Shown in pieces: positions 1 through 11,900 of a DNA stretch of 64,000 nucleotides. Under the pieces are notes generated by a model. That model ran no database searches. It had not been told where the DNA came from and saw only the letters and a program-made list of their open reading frames with translations. The position numbers and the translations under genes were made by a program. Origin of the DNA: Haliotis asinina (taxonomy: Eukaryota > Mollusca > Gastropoda > Lepetellida > Haliotidae); contig NC_090290.1 in NCBI RefSeq assembly GCF_037392515.1, positions 18,861,753 to 18,925,752 of the forward strand, in the 5' to 3' direction. Each line of letters starts with the position of its first letter. The first letter of the stretch is position 1.

Positions 1-2142
1 CAGACTAATAGTTTCACCCCCTTTTATGGAAAATGGATGCCAATTGGACTACAAATTGGTATCAACAAGAAGTCCCATCCCAAAGGCGTATCGGAAAGAA
101 ATAAACAACTCTGCCATATTGTCATAAACGTACCTCAGACACGCATACTGTAGCAGATATCGTCAATCCCAATGTTTTGGCCGCCATTTTGGTTTGACCT
201 TTGACCTTAAATCATCTGATCAATACGTACTTTCCTCGTTAACGGAATTGCGAAAGATAAATTTAGTGGACAAAGAACATAATACATGGTTAGGTATTGC
301 GACTATGTTGACCCATGAATTATGTAGTTAATGCAATAGCTAAATAACATACACACAGGCATCTGACATCTTTTTCTCAATATTATCCTCTCCATGTACA
401 TGGGGGTACAGCATTAAACGCAATAGCTACTTGTTTGACAATCCTATTTTTTGATTGGTCGGAACTGTCGGGCACCTGAGGTCACGTCGCGAGATTTTAG
501 TGTATTGTTTATGTTGCGTAACAACTGTATTTACAACAAAAGACACTATCCCCGAACGATAAGTGAAACAAATAACCGTATGGCAAGCGACCTGTTATAC
601 TTCCGGAAACCTTTGTGAAAATATAACTTGAATGCGAACTAGTGTACGTCTATGTCACGGAAAGTCAATTAAGCTTAGTGACGATACATCTTTTGGGTAA
701 TAAGCCTACATTCAGCGTTTTTCGAAGATTCGACTTATCAGTCTGTAACAAAGTGTGTCCGATGTCACACTGAAGACATAAGACTGAAGTCTTCCTGAAA
801 TCTTTATCTAAGTCATTAGACTAACGCTTAGTCTTTGAAGATATCAGGGATAATCTACAATAGTATGTATATATAGTCTCCCTGAATTTATATATGTATA
901 TATTTATGATAGTAATAAACAAGCCTATCTAAACTGAAAATGGGTCCCAGAGGAAATCTAGACTTGGTTCATGTAGTGTTTTTAGCATTGCAGATGGGGA
1001 AAGCAGTAGGCAAAATGATTTGTGGTTCAGGCTATATATATAGGCTCCCTGATATAACCATGCAGGGAAACTGTGAACACAGAGAGAAAAAATATAAATA
1101 AAATGCCCAGCCAAAGCAATATTCCTTAACCATATCAAAATTATTTTTGACAATTTATGAACTATATATGGGGCGAAAAAAAACAACAACCAAAAAACAA
1201 ATTTTTGTGTAATTTTACATTTTTGACCCATAAAGACAAGATGATTTTATATTTAGCGAAAATAAATTTTTATGAAGTCTGTTTCGGGTGTGTCCCGTCG
1301 TGGTATTGCTGGACTATTGCTGAAAGCGACATGGAACTACATTCACTCACTCCGAAGATTACGGAATGGTGACGAATGGCCGGGAACGATATTTAAAAGT
1401 CAATGTTCTGTACGATGCTTTATCATTACCCAATGCTTTCTGTAAATAACTGATTCTGAACCAGGGGAACCAGTGACTGATAATATGAGCTGCTATCTCC
1501 GCTCATTGCTCACAATTATTTTCTGTAATAATGTTAACTATGGCAATAGACCTGTGACGACTGACTTCAATATATGCACTGTGATAAAATACACTGACTG
1601 AATCCACACGAGTTCATGACAGTTTTGAAGATTCATGACTGATTTTAGAACCCGCCTTCAGCAGCTAAAGCGTGTCGCGAATGCGTGTGTGTGTGCGCGT
1701 GGTTATGTACTTAATTACACCATCTGTGCATAACATTCAATTTATGTACCAATCACCTGTACGTATACAAGAGCAGTGGCGCTGTAACACAATCATCTGC
1801 CTGCGCGAGAGCGTATTGAATGGGGAGAGGGGTGGTGTGGTGTGGGGGTAGGGGTCGCTTAAGTGGTTGATGCATATCATTTTACGTGGGTCGTTGCTGC
1901 AGATGATCATGGAGTGGTTCAGTCGTTCAAGGTGCGGCAATTCGCTAGGATGACACAAATTCCCTGGGCGTGGGTTCGTATCCAAGATTCTCGCTGATTA
2001 TCATTATTCCTTAGATGTCACAAAAAATGCTGGTATACAAATCTGTTTTACTTAGGACGACGGGTACCTTATGGTTTGTCACGCCGAAGACTCGGGTTTG
2101 ACTCCCCACATGGGTACAACGTGTCTACAACAATTTTGAAGA

Positions 2143-2312
2143 TAGGGGTGATGGTGTAGCCTAGTGGTTTATTCGTTCGTTCGTCACCCCTAAGGCGCGG
2201 GTTCAGTTTATCATATGGGTACACTGTTTAAAGCCCATATCTGCTGTCCCCAGCCGTGATATTGCCGAAATATTGCTAAAAGTGGCGTAAAATTATACGC
2301 ATCTACTCAAAG
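2143..2312 (+). repeat. repeat A SINE copy
   Basis: Near full length. Its head has a small GTTC duplication and the tail is diverged. Confidence 0.8.
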
Positions 2313-2815
2313 CGCGTTAACCGAACCTACTGAACCATGGTCTTTTGAACTTTATCACATGCACGTCTTCTGAACACACCGTCCCTAACTATGTTGTTGA
2401 ATGCATGTCAAACACAAGCGGCAATGTGGCAAGTCGTTTTTAACATTTATTAAGAAAATAAAGAATTAGTCAAACGAACTTTACCCCTGATAAGTAAAGA
2501 TTTTTTCCTGAACCTTTCCTCCTTCCTCCCTTCAGCCAGCCTTAGCCACCCGTTCAAGATATTTCCTACAAACATATCCTAAATGCATACATTGTTAAGT
2601 TATTATATTGACCAAAAAAGTAATATTTTAACGACGAAAATTTTTCTTAAGTGTTCTAGGCTGCCACAATGCTACATAACACAAGTAGATACATTTGAGT
2701 GGAACAATATATATACAGATAATGGATAGAAAACTGTTATGATCTGCCATCTCGCTAAGCCATCTTCTGCACTTTCATAGAACATCATCACATTGGACTG
2801 TTTCCACACACTTCA

Positions 2816-2970
2816 GGGGCAGTGGGGTTGCTTTCTGGTTAAAGCGTTCGGTCGAAGGCACGGGTTCGATTCCCCACATGGGTGCAATGTGTAAAACCCA
2901 TATCTGGTGTTCCCCTGCTCTGATATTGCTGGAATAGAGCTAAAAGCGGCTCACTCACTCACTCACTCAA
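2816..2970 (+). repeat. repeat A: tRNA-derived SINE (representative copy)
   Basis: The family reads: tRNA-like head with an A-box-like TAGCCTAGTGGTTAAAGCG and B box GGGTTCGATTCCCC, then CACATGGGTACAATGTGTGA, AGCCCATTTCTGGTGTCCCC, GATATTGCTGGAATATTGCT, AAAAGCGGCGTAAAACTAAA and a CACT-rich tail. Listed copies show the same order on either strand. Fragments too short to list separately lie near 19667-19730 (+), 30330-30412 (-), 36773-36865 (+) and 61323-61395 (+). Confidence 0.9.
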
Positions 2971-3810
2971 GTCAATTCAGATGAAGCAAGCTTCAGTTTT
3001 CTTACTGGTTCTCTGAGCATTATTCATCATGAACCGCGAGTTAAGAGATGAAAGTGCACGGACCAGTGAATATTGTAAGGGTTCTCTCCATGGGGTTTGC
3101 TGACAATCCCTGCAGAAGTAAGACGCATTCATTGAAGGAGTAAACATTTGAAGTTTACGGGCGTTCTTGGAAGTCACATAGTCACAATACTTTGCCCAAG
3201 TTTGCTGCACGTTTCTGTACCCGCAACTAAATGTTTGCACGTATTCATGTGGCCATCAACTCTCGTCGCTTACCAACGGATTCGTGGGTTCAGGATTGTG
3301 TACTGAAGCAGTCTGCACACAAAGTGGACTTCAAGGTTTTACCCCAGGGAACAAGTGGTCTCGATCCCGGCACCTCAAGCTCGCTGGATCACTAGCCATT
3401 GTTGGGAAATTGGACAGATCCACTCTGTGACTGAGAGTCCTCGCGCCTTGCAGGTCTCTCGTCGAAACAATAATGCGTTGACCTCAAACGACAGTCAGGA
3501 CCCAAACTTGTGCGTTGAGTACTGCATTTGAATGTTCTATGCTAGTCCACGGCTACCAACTGACAGAAGTGGTGCTATATCTGGTGATGAACTGTCATGT
3601 TGCTTCCAGTTGGTGTGAGGACTAGCCATTGAAACCTGTAGCACTTGGGAAATATTAGGTTTTGAGATCCCCTTCCAGAAGTTGTCCAAAACGTTATCTG
3701 CTTTAGCTTTAGTTTCGAGGAATTCAGGGTAAAAATACCTGTTTACTATCATATTCTTCTTACTGTCCTAAAACCTTCGCAGCAAATGCATTTGTTGTTT
3801 CTGGTGATCC

Positions 3811-4038
3811 GTGAAGGGTCGGGTTACAACTGATCTTACCAATGCTTGTCAAAAGAGGCGATTAATGAGATCGTGTGATCAGATTCGCCGACTTGGTTGA
3901 TACGTCATCTGTTTCCCATTGCTCAGATCGATGCTTATGTTGTTCACTGGGTTGTCTGGTCCAGACTCCATTAATTACAGACCACCGCCATATAGCTGGA
4001 CTATTGCCGACTGAGGTGTAAAACTAAACTCACTCACT
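3811..4038 (+). repeat. repeat B copy
   Basis: All blocks from the GTGAAGGGTC head to the CACTCACTC tail are recognisable. Confidence 0.8.
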
Positions 4039-5000
4039 CTAATTTGTCTGTTGACGGACTGTCGAAGAATTAATCAAATGTTAACAGAGTTTCCTTACCT
4101 TCCTCTAGTAGATTGTCATAATAGTAAGTAGCAAAGCCGAACTTGATCAAGTAGAACGCCTTTGTAGATTCACAACAAAATCTCTCTCAGTTTTGCTGGA
4201 TGGGAATATGTTTTGGAACAGTTTATCCATGATGTTATCAGTGGAGAAAGAGTAATGGGGACTTCAGTTTTAGCAGACGAGAGGATTTCTGAATACAAAT
4301 CCTGGTTGTTAAAAAGTGTCTGTTGATATTGCAGCTTTGGGATTTTTTGTAGTTGCCTTGTGCATTGCAGCAAGACCAGTATCTAGTGGTGGAGCTAGAT
4401 GAAGTGTTTCAGGATTGTTTGTTTCTGTGGCTGCTGCTGCACTTCCTGTGCCATCCCGCACCACTAAGGATTCCCATAGTCCAGCATATAACTAGACGAC
4501 TTCGCACTATACCAAGGTGTGCTCGACAACTCGATGTAGGCCTTGGCTGGAATACGAGTTTATTCATATGAACTAAGGATTCCCACAGAATATGTATACG
4601 ATGAATTTCTTGTTTAATTTTTGCATGTGGGTAAGTTTGACCAAGTATGGTCACTATAGCCATCATACTACCTGATTAACGACATTATGAGTCCTATTTT
4701 TTCCTTGACTATAACCCTAAATTTCCCTGATTTGTGGAAGTCCTGGAAATACGATGACATTGTCAAGTAAGTCTGCAACCCAGACCACCCAATCCCGTTT
4801 GTCCCCACTTACGAAAAGTATGGGTTACTGAACATCAATTCTAAGCCGGATCTTCACGGGTAACGGGTTCCTTCAAATGTATACCACGCAGTGTTTTGTA
4901 AGTTATGCCAAGACCGAGAAAGATATACAATGTAATCCTGAGTGAGTATTTAAGCAAGAGTCATGTATGATTACACGATGCCATTTAGAAAGTGGTCAAA

Positions 5001-5159
5001 TGCAACATATGTCATATTTGGGATTTCACTTTCTTAGTAAAGTACAAATTCTAGTACTTGAGGGTGCGGGTTCGAATCCCGGATGGGACTCAACCAAAAA
5101 AAGTACTAGAATTTGTACTTTACTAAGAAAGTGAAATCCCAAATATGACATATGTTGCA
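5001..5159. repeat. foldback element with perfect 59-bp arms
   Basis: Arms 5001-5059 and 5101-5159 are exact reverse complements, starting TGCAACATATG and ending AGTACTT. The 41-nt spacer contains GGGTTCGAATCCC, which fits a tRNA B box. Diverged relatives occur at about 40183-40380 and 55040-55215 on the plus strand. Confidence 0.9.
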
Positions 5160-5369
5160 AGAGTCATGTAATTACTATGACTACCTTCCATGAAACGGAA
5201 AGCATGAGTACACCTCAAAAGTTGTGAAACCAAGAAATATTTCTGGACACAGAGGTGATCTTTGGACAGATCAAGTCCTTCATCTTGCTGATGTCATCCA
5301 TCAATCGAGTAATGTATTTATGCCCCTTTTGAAAATGTATGTTGAATGTGCCGATAACATATTGAGGGG

Positions 5370-5514
5370 TAAAAATAAGGGATCACATGAAAACACAAGT
5401 GATCCATTATTTTTTTCAGGTTTCGTCGCATACTATGCGATACAAGGCTTGTGAAGAAACCTGAAAAAAAGATAGGCACATTTGTGCTTTCATGTGATCT
5501 CATATTTTTTCCCC
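5370..5514. repeat. imperfect foldback element
   Basis: About 62 bp at each end are inverted copies with several mismatches (outer ends GGGGTAAAAATA and TATTTTTTCCCC, inner TTTTTTTCAGGTTTC), with a short loop. No target duplication is evident. It is probably a MITE. Confidence 0.75.
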
Positions 5515-5528
5515 TCAGAATACTATGG

Positions 5529-6511
5529 TCATAACGACAGAATGGAGGAATGCATCATTTTGAGCAATAAAAGTGCTGCAAAAGCCTTGCTCTTATACTT
5601 TAAAAGTGTACCAGCAATCTCTATGATAGTACCACTGATGGCTCTTGATACCCAGAAACAAGAACCAGATATGAGAATGTCCTTTGCTAGCAGAGAGCTA
5701 AACAGATTAAACACTGGTCACCACTTGCATTTTTTTAAACTATCAATAATGCCTACCGACTTGTTCTGTCATGTGACCAGTTGGTGATGAGTAAAGATTA
5801 AAAAAACACTAATCACACTGTAAACTCACCAAATTCTTTGATGTATACATCTTACAGCCCCGGAAAGCCACATTTAAGAAAAACAGAGTTGAAAATTGTG
5901 TAGCTCAACTGGCCTCCTAATCCATGTTACCGCAGATAATGCATATCAAACTAGCTGCCTCATGTAGGTACTCAAAATGTGTTTGAATGGGACGATAATG
6001 TTATTGTCAGAATGGAGAATTGCAGCATTTTGAGAAATTAATCTTCCACAAAAAGACTGCTCTTATACTTAAAAAGGGTACCAACAGTCTCTATGATAAT
6101 ACCAGTGAAAGCTCTTGAAACCCAGAAATAAGAACTAGATATCAGAATGTCTGTTGGCAGATAGCTCCACAGATCCAAAACTGGCCAGTCCCGTGCAGGG
6201 ATTTGCATGACGGACCTTCCGATCCACAAACGCATTGAGTCGAACGCATTGACCACATAACCAAAGAGGAAATCCCCGTCAGCAAGCTGAAAAGTTAAGG
6301 ATGTCATCTGTGGGATGCCTCCATGCCCTGCGACATACTCCCTTGTCAACAGAAGGCATGTCCCGGGCCGCATAGTTGGGTGCTGAGGCTTATTTTGTTC
6401 AAATTTCATATGAACGTGCTCATCCCCACATTGGACGCCAATGTAGCAGGCACAAAATTTCCGAGTCGGATGCCTTGTCCACATGACCAAAGAGGTTAAC
6501 CCCGTCAGCAA
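5529..6511 (-). pseudogene. unidentified coding-like duplicated segment
   Basis: Two related reading frames lie on the minus strand (about 6038-6511 and 5529-5714) and share DILIS-x-S-x-FWVSRA-x-(S/T)G-x-IIE-x-(A/V)GTL-x-KYKS. The underlying DNA is duplicated with an offset of about 471 bp (compare 5539-5598 with 6010-6069). Within the longer frame, 6249-6310 and 6475-6560 are a further tandem copy. I do not recognise the protein; it could be a decayed exon pair or a repeat. Confidence 0.3.
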
Positions 6512-6895
6512 GCTGACAAGGTAAGGAGGTCATCTGTGGGATAACTCCATGCCCTGCTACAAATGCATTCATTGTATTTACTGGCTTGTAAGAGACTAGA
6601 TCTAGTATCCATCAGGAGATGAATTTGTTCAATCTATGTATGTTTGCTATCTGGGTAGGTTTGCGTTAATGCAGTCTGTAAATAATCAAGTCTGAAAACG
6701 ACAGTCGGATGATTGACATCTTGAGCATTGTTCTGTACGATTCTAAAATAATGACATAATTAGACATAATTATACTAACAAGCCACCCATCTTACTCACC
6801 TCTGGCTTGAAGACCAGTTCTAAACAAGACCTTCACCAGTTCAAACCAACAAACCTAAATGACAAGTGTTGTGAGAAGATTGTTTTAATACTGTC

Positions 6896-7018
6896 GCCCA
6901 GATTCTGTAGCCCACATGGGTACAATGTGTGAAACCCATTTCTGGTGTCCCTTGCTGTGATGTTGCTGAAATATTGCTACAAGCAGCCTAAACATAAACT
7001 CACCAATTCACTCACTTT
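6896..7018 (+). repeat. repeat A SINE copy, 5'-truncated
   Basis: Starts in the B-box region, followed by the CCCACATGGGTACAATGTG core and the tail. Confidence 0.8.
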
Positions 7019-7056
7019 AAACAAGTTCAGAGATGATTGCAACTGGCAACTTCTCA

Positions 7057-7214
7057 TCTCAACCATGGCCCATATCACAAATCTCTCATAAGCCTGAGAT
7101 CTCATAACTTTTCTCATAGCATTTGTACCTGGTATACTGTGACACAGGAGGTGCAAATCCTACGAGAAAATTTACGAGATCTTAGGCTTACAAGAGTTAT
7201 GAGAAACGGGACCC
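7057..7214. repeat. short foldback MITE, family shared with 36620-36727
   Basis: The ends are inverted copies (CTCATAAGCCTGAGATCTC at left; GAGATCTTAGGCTTACAAGAG at right) around a short centre. The copy at 36620-36727 has the same layout and the right-end core GCTTACAAGAG. Confidence 0.7.
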
Positions 7215-7282
7215 TGTACTTGTAACTGATGTTTCTCACATTTTTACTCTGTGCTATACTCCTTTTGTGGGAACACAAGTCC

Positions 7283-7562
7283 TTCATAAGGATACCATTT
7301 CTGAAGTCGTATCAATGTTAGCTTCCATCTCAGTAACATCAGAAGTAACAGTAACTCTTGCTGGGACCATGAGTCCAAGGTCATCTGTTTGTTCTTTGGC
7401 ATAAAACCGACTGAAAACAACTTGGGCCCTAAGCTGTTCTGTTTTCTGCAGGTCCTCATGACCGACAGCTTTTTCATCCCCAAAGACCCTGACTGCTCTG
7501 ACACATCCAGGACATTCTGACTCAGACTTTTTAGAAGACTTGGATCTTGGCTTGGATGTTCA
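7283..7562 (-). other. unidentified open stretch of about 90 codons
   Basis: One minus-strand frame is open between two stops and reads like real protein (CPGCVRAVRVFGDEKAVGHE, VFSRFYAKEQTDDLGLMVPA). It has no early ATG and no clear splice sites. I do not know a family for it; a decayed exon or transposon fragment is possible. Confidence 0.25.
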
Positions 7563-7761
7563 TTTTGTTATAAATGAAGACAAGTCAGTCACTAGAGTTT
7601 AAGTTTTTGTTTGCTGGGAATGACTTATATTGCAGCTAAAATATAGAGTCTGCACATCCGGATCAGAACCCTCAGTTCTTTATGAATCCGGGTACTGAGG
7701 GCCAGCAGTTTCTCAGGGCAAACACTGAAGGTCAGGCTGTGAGAGGATGTAAATGCTAATA

Positions 7762-7902
7762 CACCCCGCATTAGCCAAGTGGTTAGAGTGTTCACTGATC
7801 ACCTATGTTTAATTCCCTTCATGTCTGCAAAATGTGAAGCCCAATCTAGTGTTCTCCACCATGTAATGCTTGATTCTTGCTTAAAGCAGCAAAAAACTAA
7901 CT
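7762..7902 (+). repeat. repeat A SINE copy, old
   Basis: The head (AGCCAAGTGGTTAGAGTG) and the GTGAAGCCCA core are recognisable but heavily diverged. Confidence 0.6.
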
Positions 7903-8786
7903 TAAGGCCACACCACTTTTATTTCTTGTATTATGGATTTTTGTCCTCAGAAAAACCTAAAGGCTGGAGGGAAAATAAACAATAAAAAAGTACTATTCCT
8001 CTTAAATACTAAAGGTATTTTACTTTTGGCAACTTATTCAATGTATATGGGGCCAAAATCAATGACAAAATGGGTATTTTTTGTAAGATTTTAGTTTTAG
8101 CCAAAAAAAACATTCAGAATTAATTTTTTAGCTAGACAATTATTTGTATTTTGTTTACTATTCTTGAAAAAAATAAAAGAAAGAAAATAAGAAATAAAAT
8201 TGGTCTGGCCTAAGCTTCACATTTCTGCGTATACTCTTGTTTAATCTATGTGTGTATACACCTCACATTTTGTTTTATGACGATATATTCATAGCTTGTA
8301 CATCATTCTCTACACATAAGACTTGGCCTGATGGGAAAGTATCAATGATTCATTCTCTTCCATTTATGTATTTGCACAAATATAATACTCACCAAAAGTT
8401 TAAACTCACTACTGTAAAAGTTGCCACTTACTTCATAACCCATTTTGTCACGGCTTAAGTAAATTATGTAAATCAGTGAAAATTGGCAAATTCTTAGAAA
8501 AACTTTACAACAAAGCTCAGCTGTTCTCATGAACAATATTTGCACATGCTTTTCAGCGATCAGTTGCATGATCCTCAGGCAATTCACCTGCATAAAGTTT
8601 TGCAGTTGGTTTCCCCAAGTTAGCGGAGAAATTCCTTTTCGTTGTAATCATCCATATACATAACATATAGTGCGTGCTTTAAGTACGGCTAAACCTCTGA
8701 TGGGTAGTATATGAATACAGACACTGTTAATCTCATCATTGTTGCCTTCCAGATTGTAATGTAAAGACTACTATTGCCTCACATAA

Positions 8787-8918
8787 TCATGAGTTGTCGA
8801 GAATAAAATGTTGTTGTGATGATTTTTTGCAGATATTCAGTTCCAATTTTGAGTCTGACTTCCCCACTCCTGACAGACACTTGCCACTGGCTGGGTTGTA
8901 CAGCTGAGTTATCTCCCC
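8787..8918 (-). CDS. GALNT11: gene 1 exon 12: lectin gamma repeat and stop
   Basis: 132 nt including TGA. It encodes [20 protein letters not shown] and ends HFILDNS. TQLYNPxSGKCLS is shared with the last exon of gene 2, which fixes the gene end. Confidence 0.93.
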   Translation of the reverse strand, partial: GEITQLYNPASGKCLSGVGKSDSKLELNICKKSSQQHFILDNS

Positions 8919-11900
8919 CTGAAATACATACCACACTTGTTAAGTCAATTTAAACAGGTTATTTGTATTGACAAAAACATAGCAAAATGAATGTCCTGAA
9001 ATGTGTTTTAATTCTAAACGATAAACCAGACAACTCATATAGTTATTGACTCTAACCCTGACAATCCATCCACTTATTCAGTGTAAACCAGACAATCCAT
9101 GCAGTTATTGAGTCTAAACCAGACAATCCATGCCACTATTCAGTCTAAACCAGACAATCCATGCAGTTATTGAATCTAAACCTGACAATCCAGCAATTTT
9201 AAACTCAATGAAAACAGCCTCCAACCAAAGGTTGCTGTCAGCAGATATATTTTCAGATGCACAGCAAATGACTTATGACCCAAGCTCACATCACTGCTGA
9301 ATGAGTATGGTTTGCGCTCCTTTAAGCAATATTCCAGCAATTTCATGGTGGGGAACACCAGAAATGGGCTTCGCATGTCGTACACATATGGGGAATTGAA
9401 CCTGGGTTTTCAGCGTGGTAATCAACCACTTTAACCACCAGGCTACTCCACTGCCCCTCACATCACCATTGATACAAGGTGAGCTGATACGATACCAATG
9501 ACAACTACAAACCTCATTTAACCAGATCCATACTTGGGCTGCTCCTGACTTGTGACATTTCATGGCCATCGGCTGAGCAACGTTATGTCCCCTTGTCTGG
9601 GAGCTCTCCAGGCAAAGGCGTGTTGATAATAGAAGAAACTGGTAATCAGACAGTTCTTGCCAAATCTTGAATAAACCATAAAAGTACCCTTCATCAATTA
9701 TCCAGGAAATAAAATATACTTTCTATTATGATATAAACCATACGTACAATGGCTCATCACCATAACTTCATTTAAAGGAGAATATGAACGAAAAAACTTT
9801 TCATAGGGGGAACATCATTCTAAAAGTCACCTTCTGTGATTTAAATTGATAAAAAATTGTGTAAAATCTCAATACAAACACAAAATACTTTCTTGTATTT
9901 CTGCCTATTATGGAAACACTCAACAGTTAAAAAGAGTGGTAGCTGTCAGCAAACTGTGACATGTCCAACCACAGGCAAACTGAACGTGCAAATGGGTTGC
10001 GCAGCATAGAGAAAATGACCAGTCTTCTTACATGCAAGCAAAGCAAAGGTTGGCAATGTATTTTCCTTGCTTCGGTTCGAAAAATATTTTCCATGTCAAA
10101 ATAACCACAAAAACAGGACAGTGTATGTTTCCATAGTTTGGGGTTATGGAGAGAGCACTCAGTCACAGCCTTAGAAGGACATCTTGTCAGCCAATGAAAA
10201 TGCAGAACAACTTTCACAGCACAAGCTACTGACACATAGTGAGTCTGGAGCTGACGTGTGTAACTGGACAAAGTGGAAAACAATGAAAGCAACAAGTACT
10301 TTGTGATTTGTTGTTGTATTTGGCAGTGTTTTGGGTAAACTTAGAATGTTATAGCGAAACCTTTTCAAGCTCATGTGAAATGAACCCCCTTCCCCTATCT
10401 TTGATGCAGACTTGTCACAGGATGTTTGACACACACTGAAAATTATTATTTGTTTTCAAAGACAGCTTTAATGGTCAGTGTATTCTTATGATTATTAATT
10501 TTCTATTTTGATCCTGTTCAAAATAGTTTACACCTTACACATACCTGTTGACGTTCTTCATGGCGAGAGTGACATTTCTGCAGAGTTAGGAATCTCTTTT
10601 TCCCGCCTTCATGTGCTGGGGTCACACAGAGGTCAGAGGTCACATGCTTCAACTGAACAGCAGGGTCAAGGTCACAGTATAAAAAATGACTAGGGCAGTG
10701 TTAATATATTGGAGACAGCAATATTTATTTAGTTAGAAATAACATGCTCAGATATGACATTGTGCACAATCAGAATGTACTGAGCTGAGTAAAACTAGAT
10801 CACACCTAACAGACACAAACACTAATGCTAACACTAACTTCAGTCAGTGGCTTCAGTTTCCCTGTTTCTTTTTGATCCATTAAGTTGCAAGCAGTGAACA
10901 AAACCTTCCTCTCTGAGAAGTGACAAAATCATTTGTGTCGGATTATTGAAAACTACTGTTTGGATGTTTGGGCTCAGTATTTGACTGTTTCAAGTAATCA
11001 GATCACCACTAATTATTATGCTATGATGCAATACTGAAATATATGGTTGCTAATCAGAAATCCTAGCTATACACTGGTTGTATCCATAGCTTTTCCAAGT
11101 AATAACACCATGAAATTCTCTAGGTTAAGGACATAATATTAATTATCAGATTTTCAGCAATATTGTACAGAAAAGTTTGTTTATATTTAAAGGAATAATG
11201 CATGGAAATCTAACTAATTCTGTCCTTATGGTAACCAGTGTTCATCATACTCTTTCCCTGTTACTATAAATAGTAGTATACTAATAGTCATTTTATTAAA
11301 CATATCATGCTATTAATTATTTCATAATGATAATTATATCATAATAATTAGAACATAACTGATCTTTAAACTGTGGTAATAATTTAACAGACAGACAATG
11401 AAACAAATGTCTACATGAAAGCCGATTCAAGTTCATAATGTTTGACAAGTCTATATTAAGTCGATTGGTTCTTTTATATATACTCCACATCATTAGACTC
11501 ACTTAAAGCACTTACTAAATAGTATGTTTATATATATGGCTACATCAAAGATGAATTTCTCTACTAACTTTGGGGAACCAAACCTTATCCAGATAATATA
11601 AAGTTTTTTAAAGGGGCACTGATGTGGAGCAATTTCTGTGGACTGGTGTAAACTTTTGTTATTGTTTTTCTCCCGTGAGTACCCGGATGATATCCCAGAA
11701 TTCGTGACTGGTTCGTGACCTCTGCTGCGCGTTCTGTAAGCGCAATTGATAGTTTAATTGTAGACAGATCAACTTAGGTGAAGTCATTTTTACTTCATAA
11801 CAAATGTATTATGAAAACAAATGAAACACTTTGAAGGTTAATCATCTGCCAGTGGTAGAAATGGTTAAAAACTATTAGGACGGAAAAATAGCTAAGCCAA

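Larger units (their letters stand above)
1..8786. other. left flank, 3' side of gene 1: no confident gene
   Basis: I see no supported coding exon in this stretch. It contains repeat A copies (2143-2312, 2816-2970, 6896-7018, 7762-7902, fragments near 1274-1352 and 2053-2125), repeat B (3811-4038 and a fragment at 4775-4862), foldback elements at 5001-5159, 5370-5514 and 7057-7214, and coding-like remnants at 5529-6511 and 7283-7562. Bases 1-870 show nothing I recognise. Confidence 0.7.

Noticed and set aside
1737-1985. 82-codon minus-strand frame
   Set aside because: It has no domain or splice support and lies among SINE-derived sequence.
5060-5100. tRNA gene suggested by GGGTTCGAATCCC
   Set aside because: No acceptor, D or anticodon stem can be formed around it; only a B-box-like segment is present in a foldback spacer.
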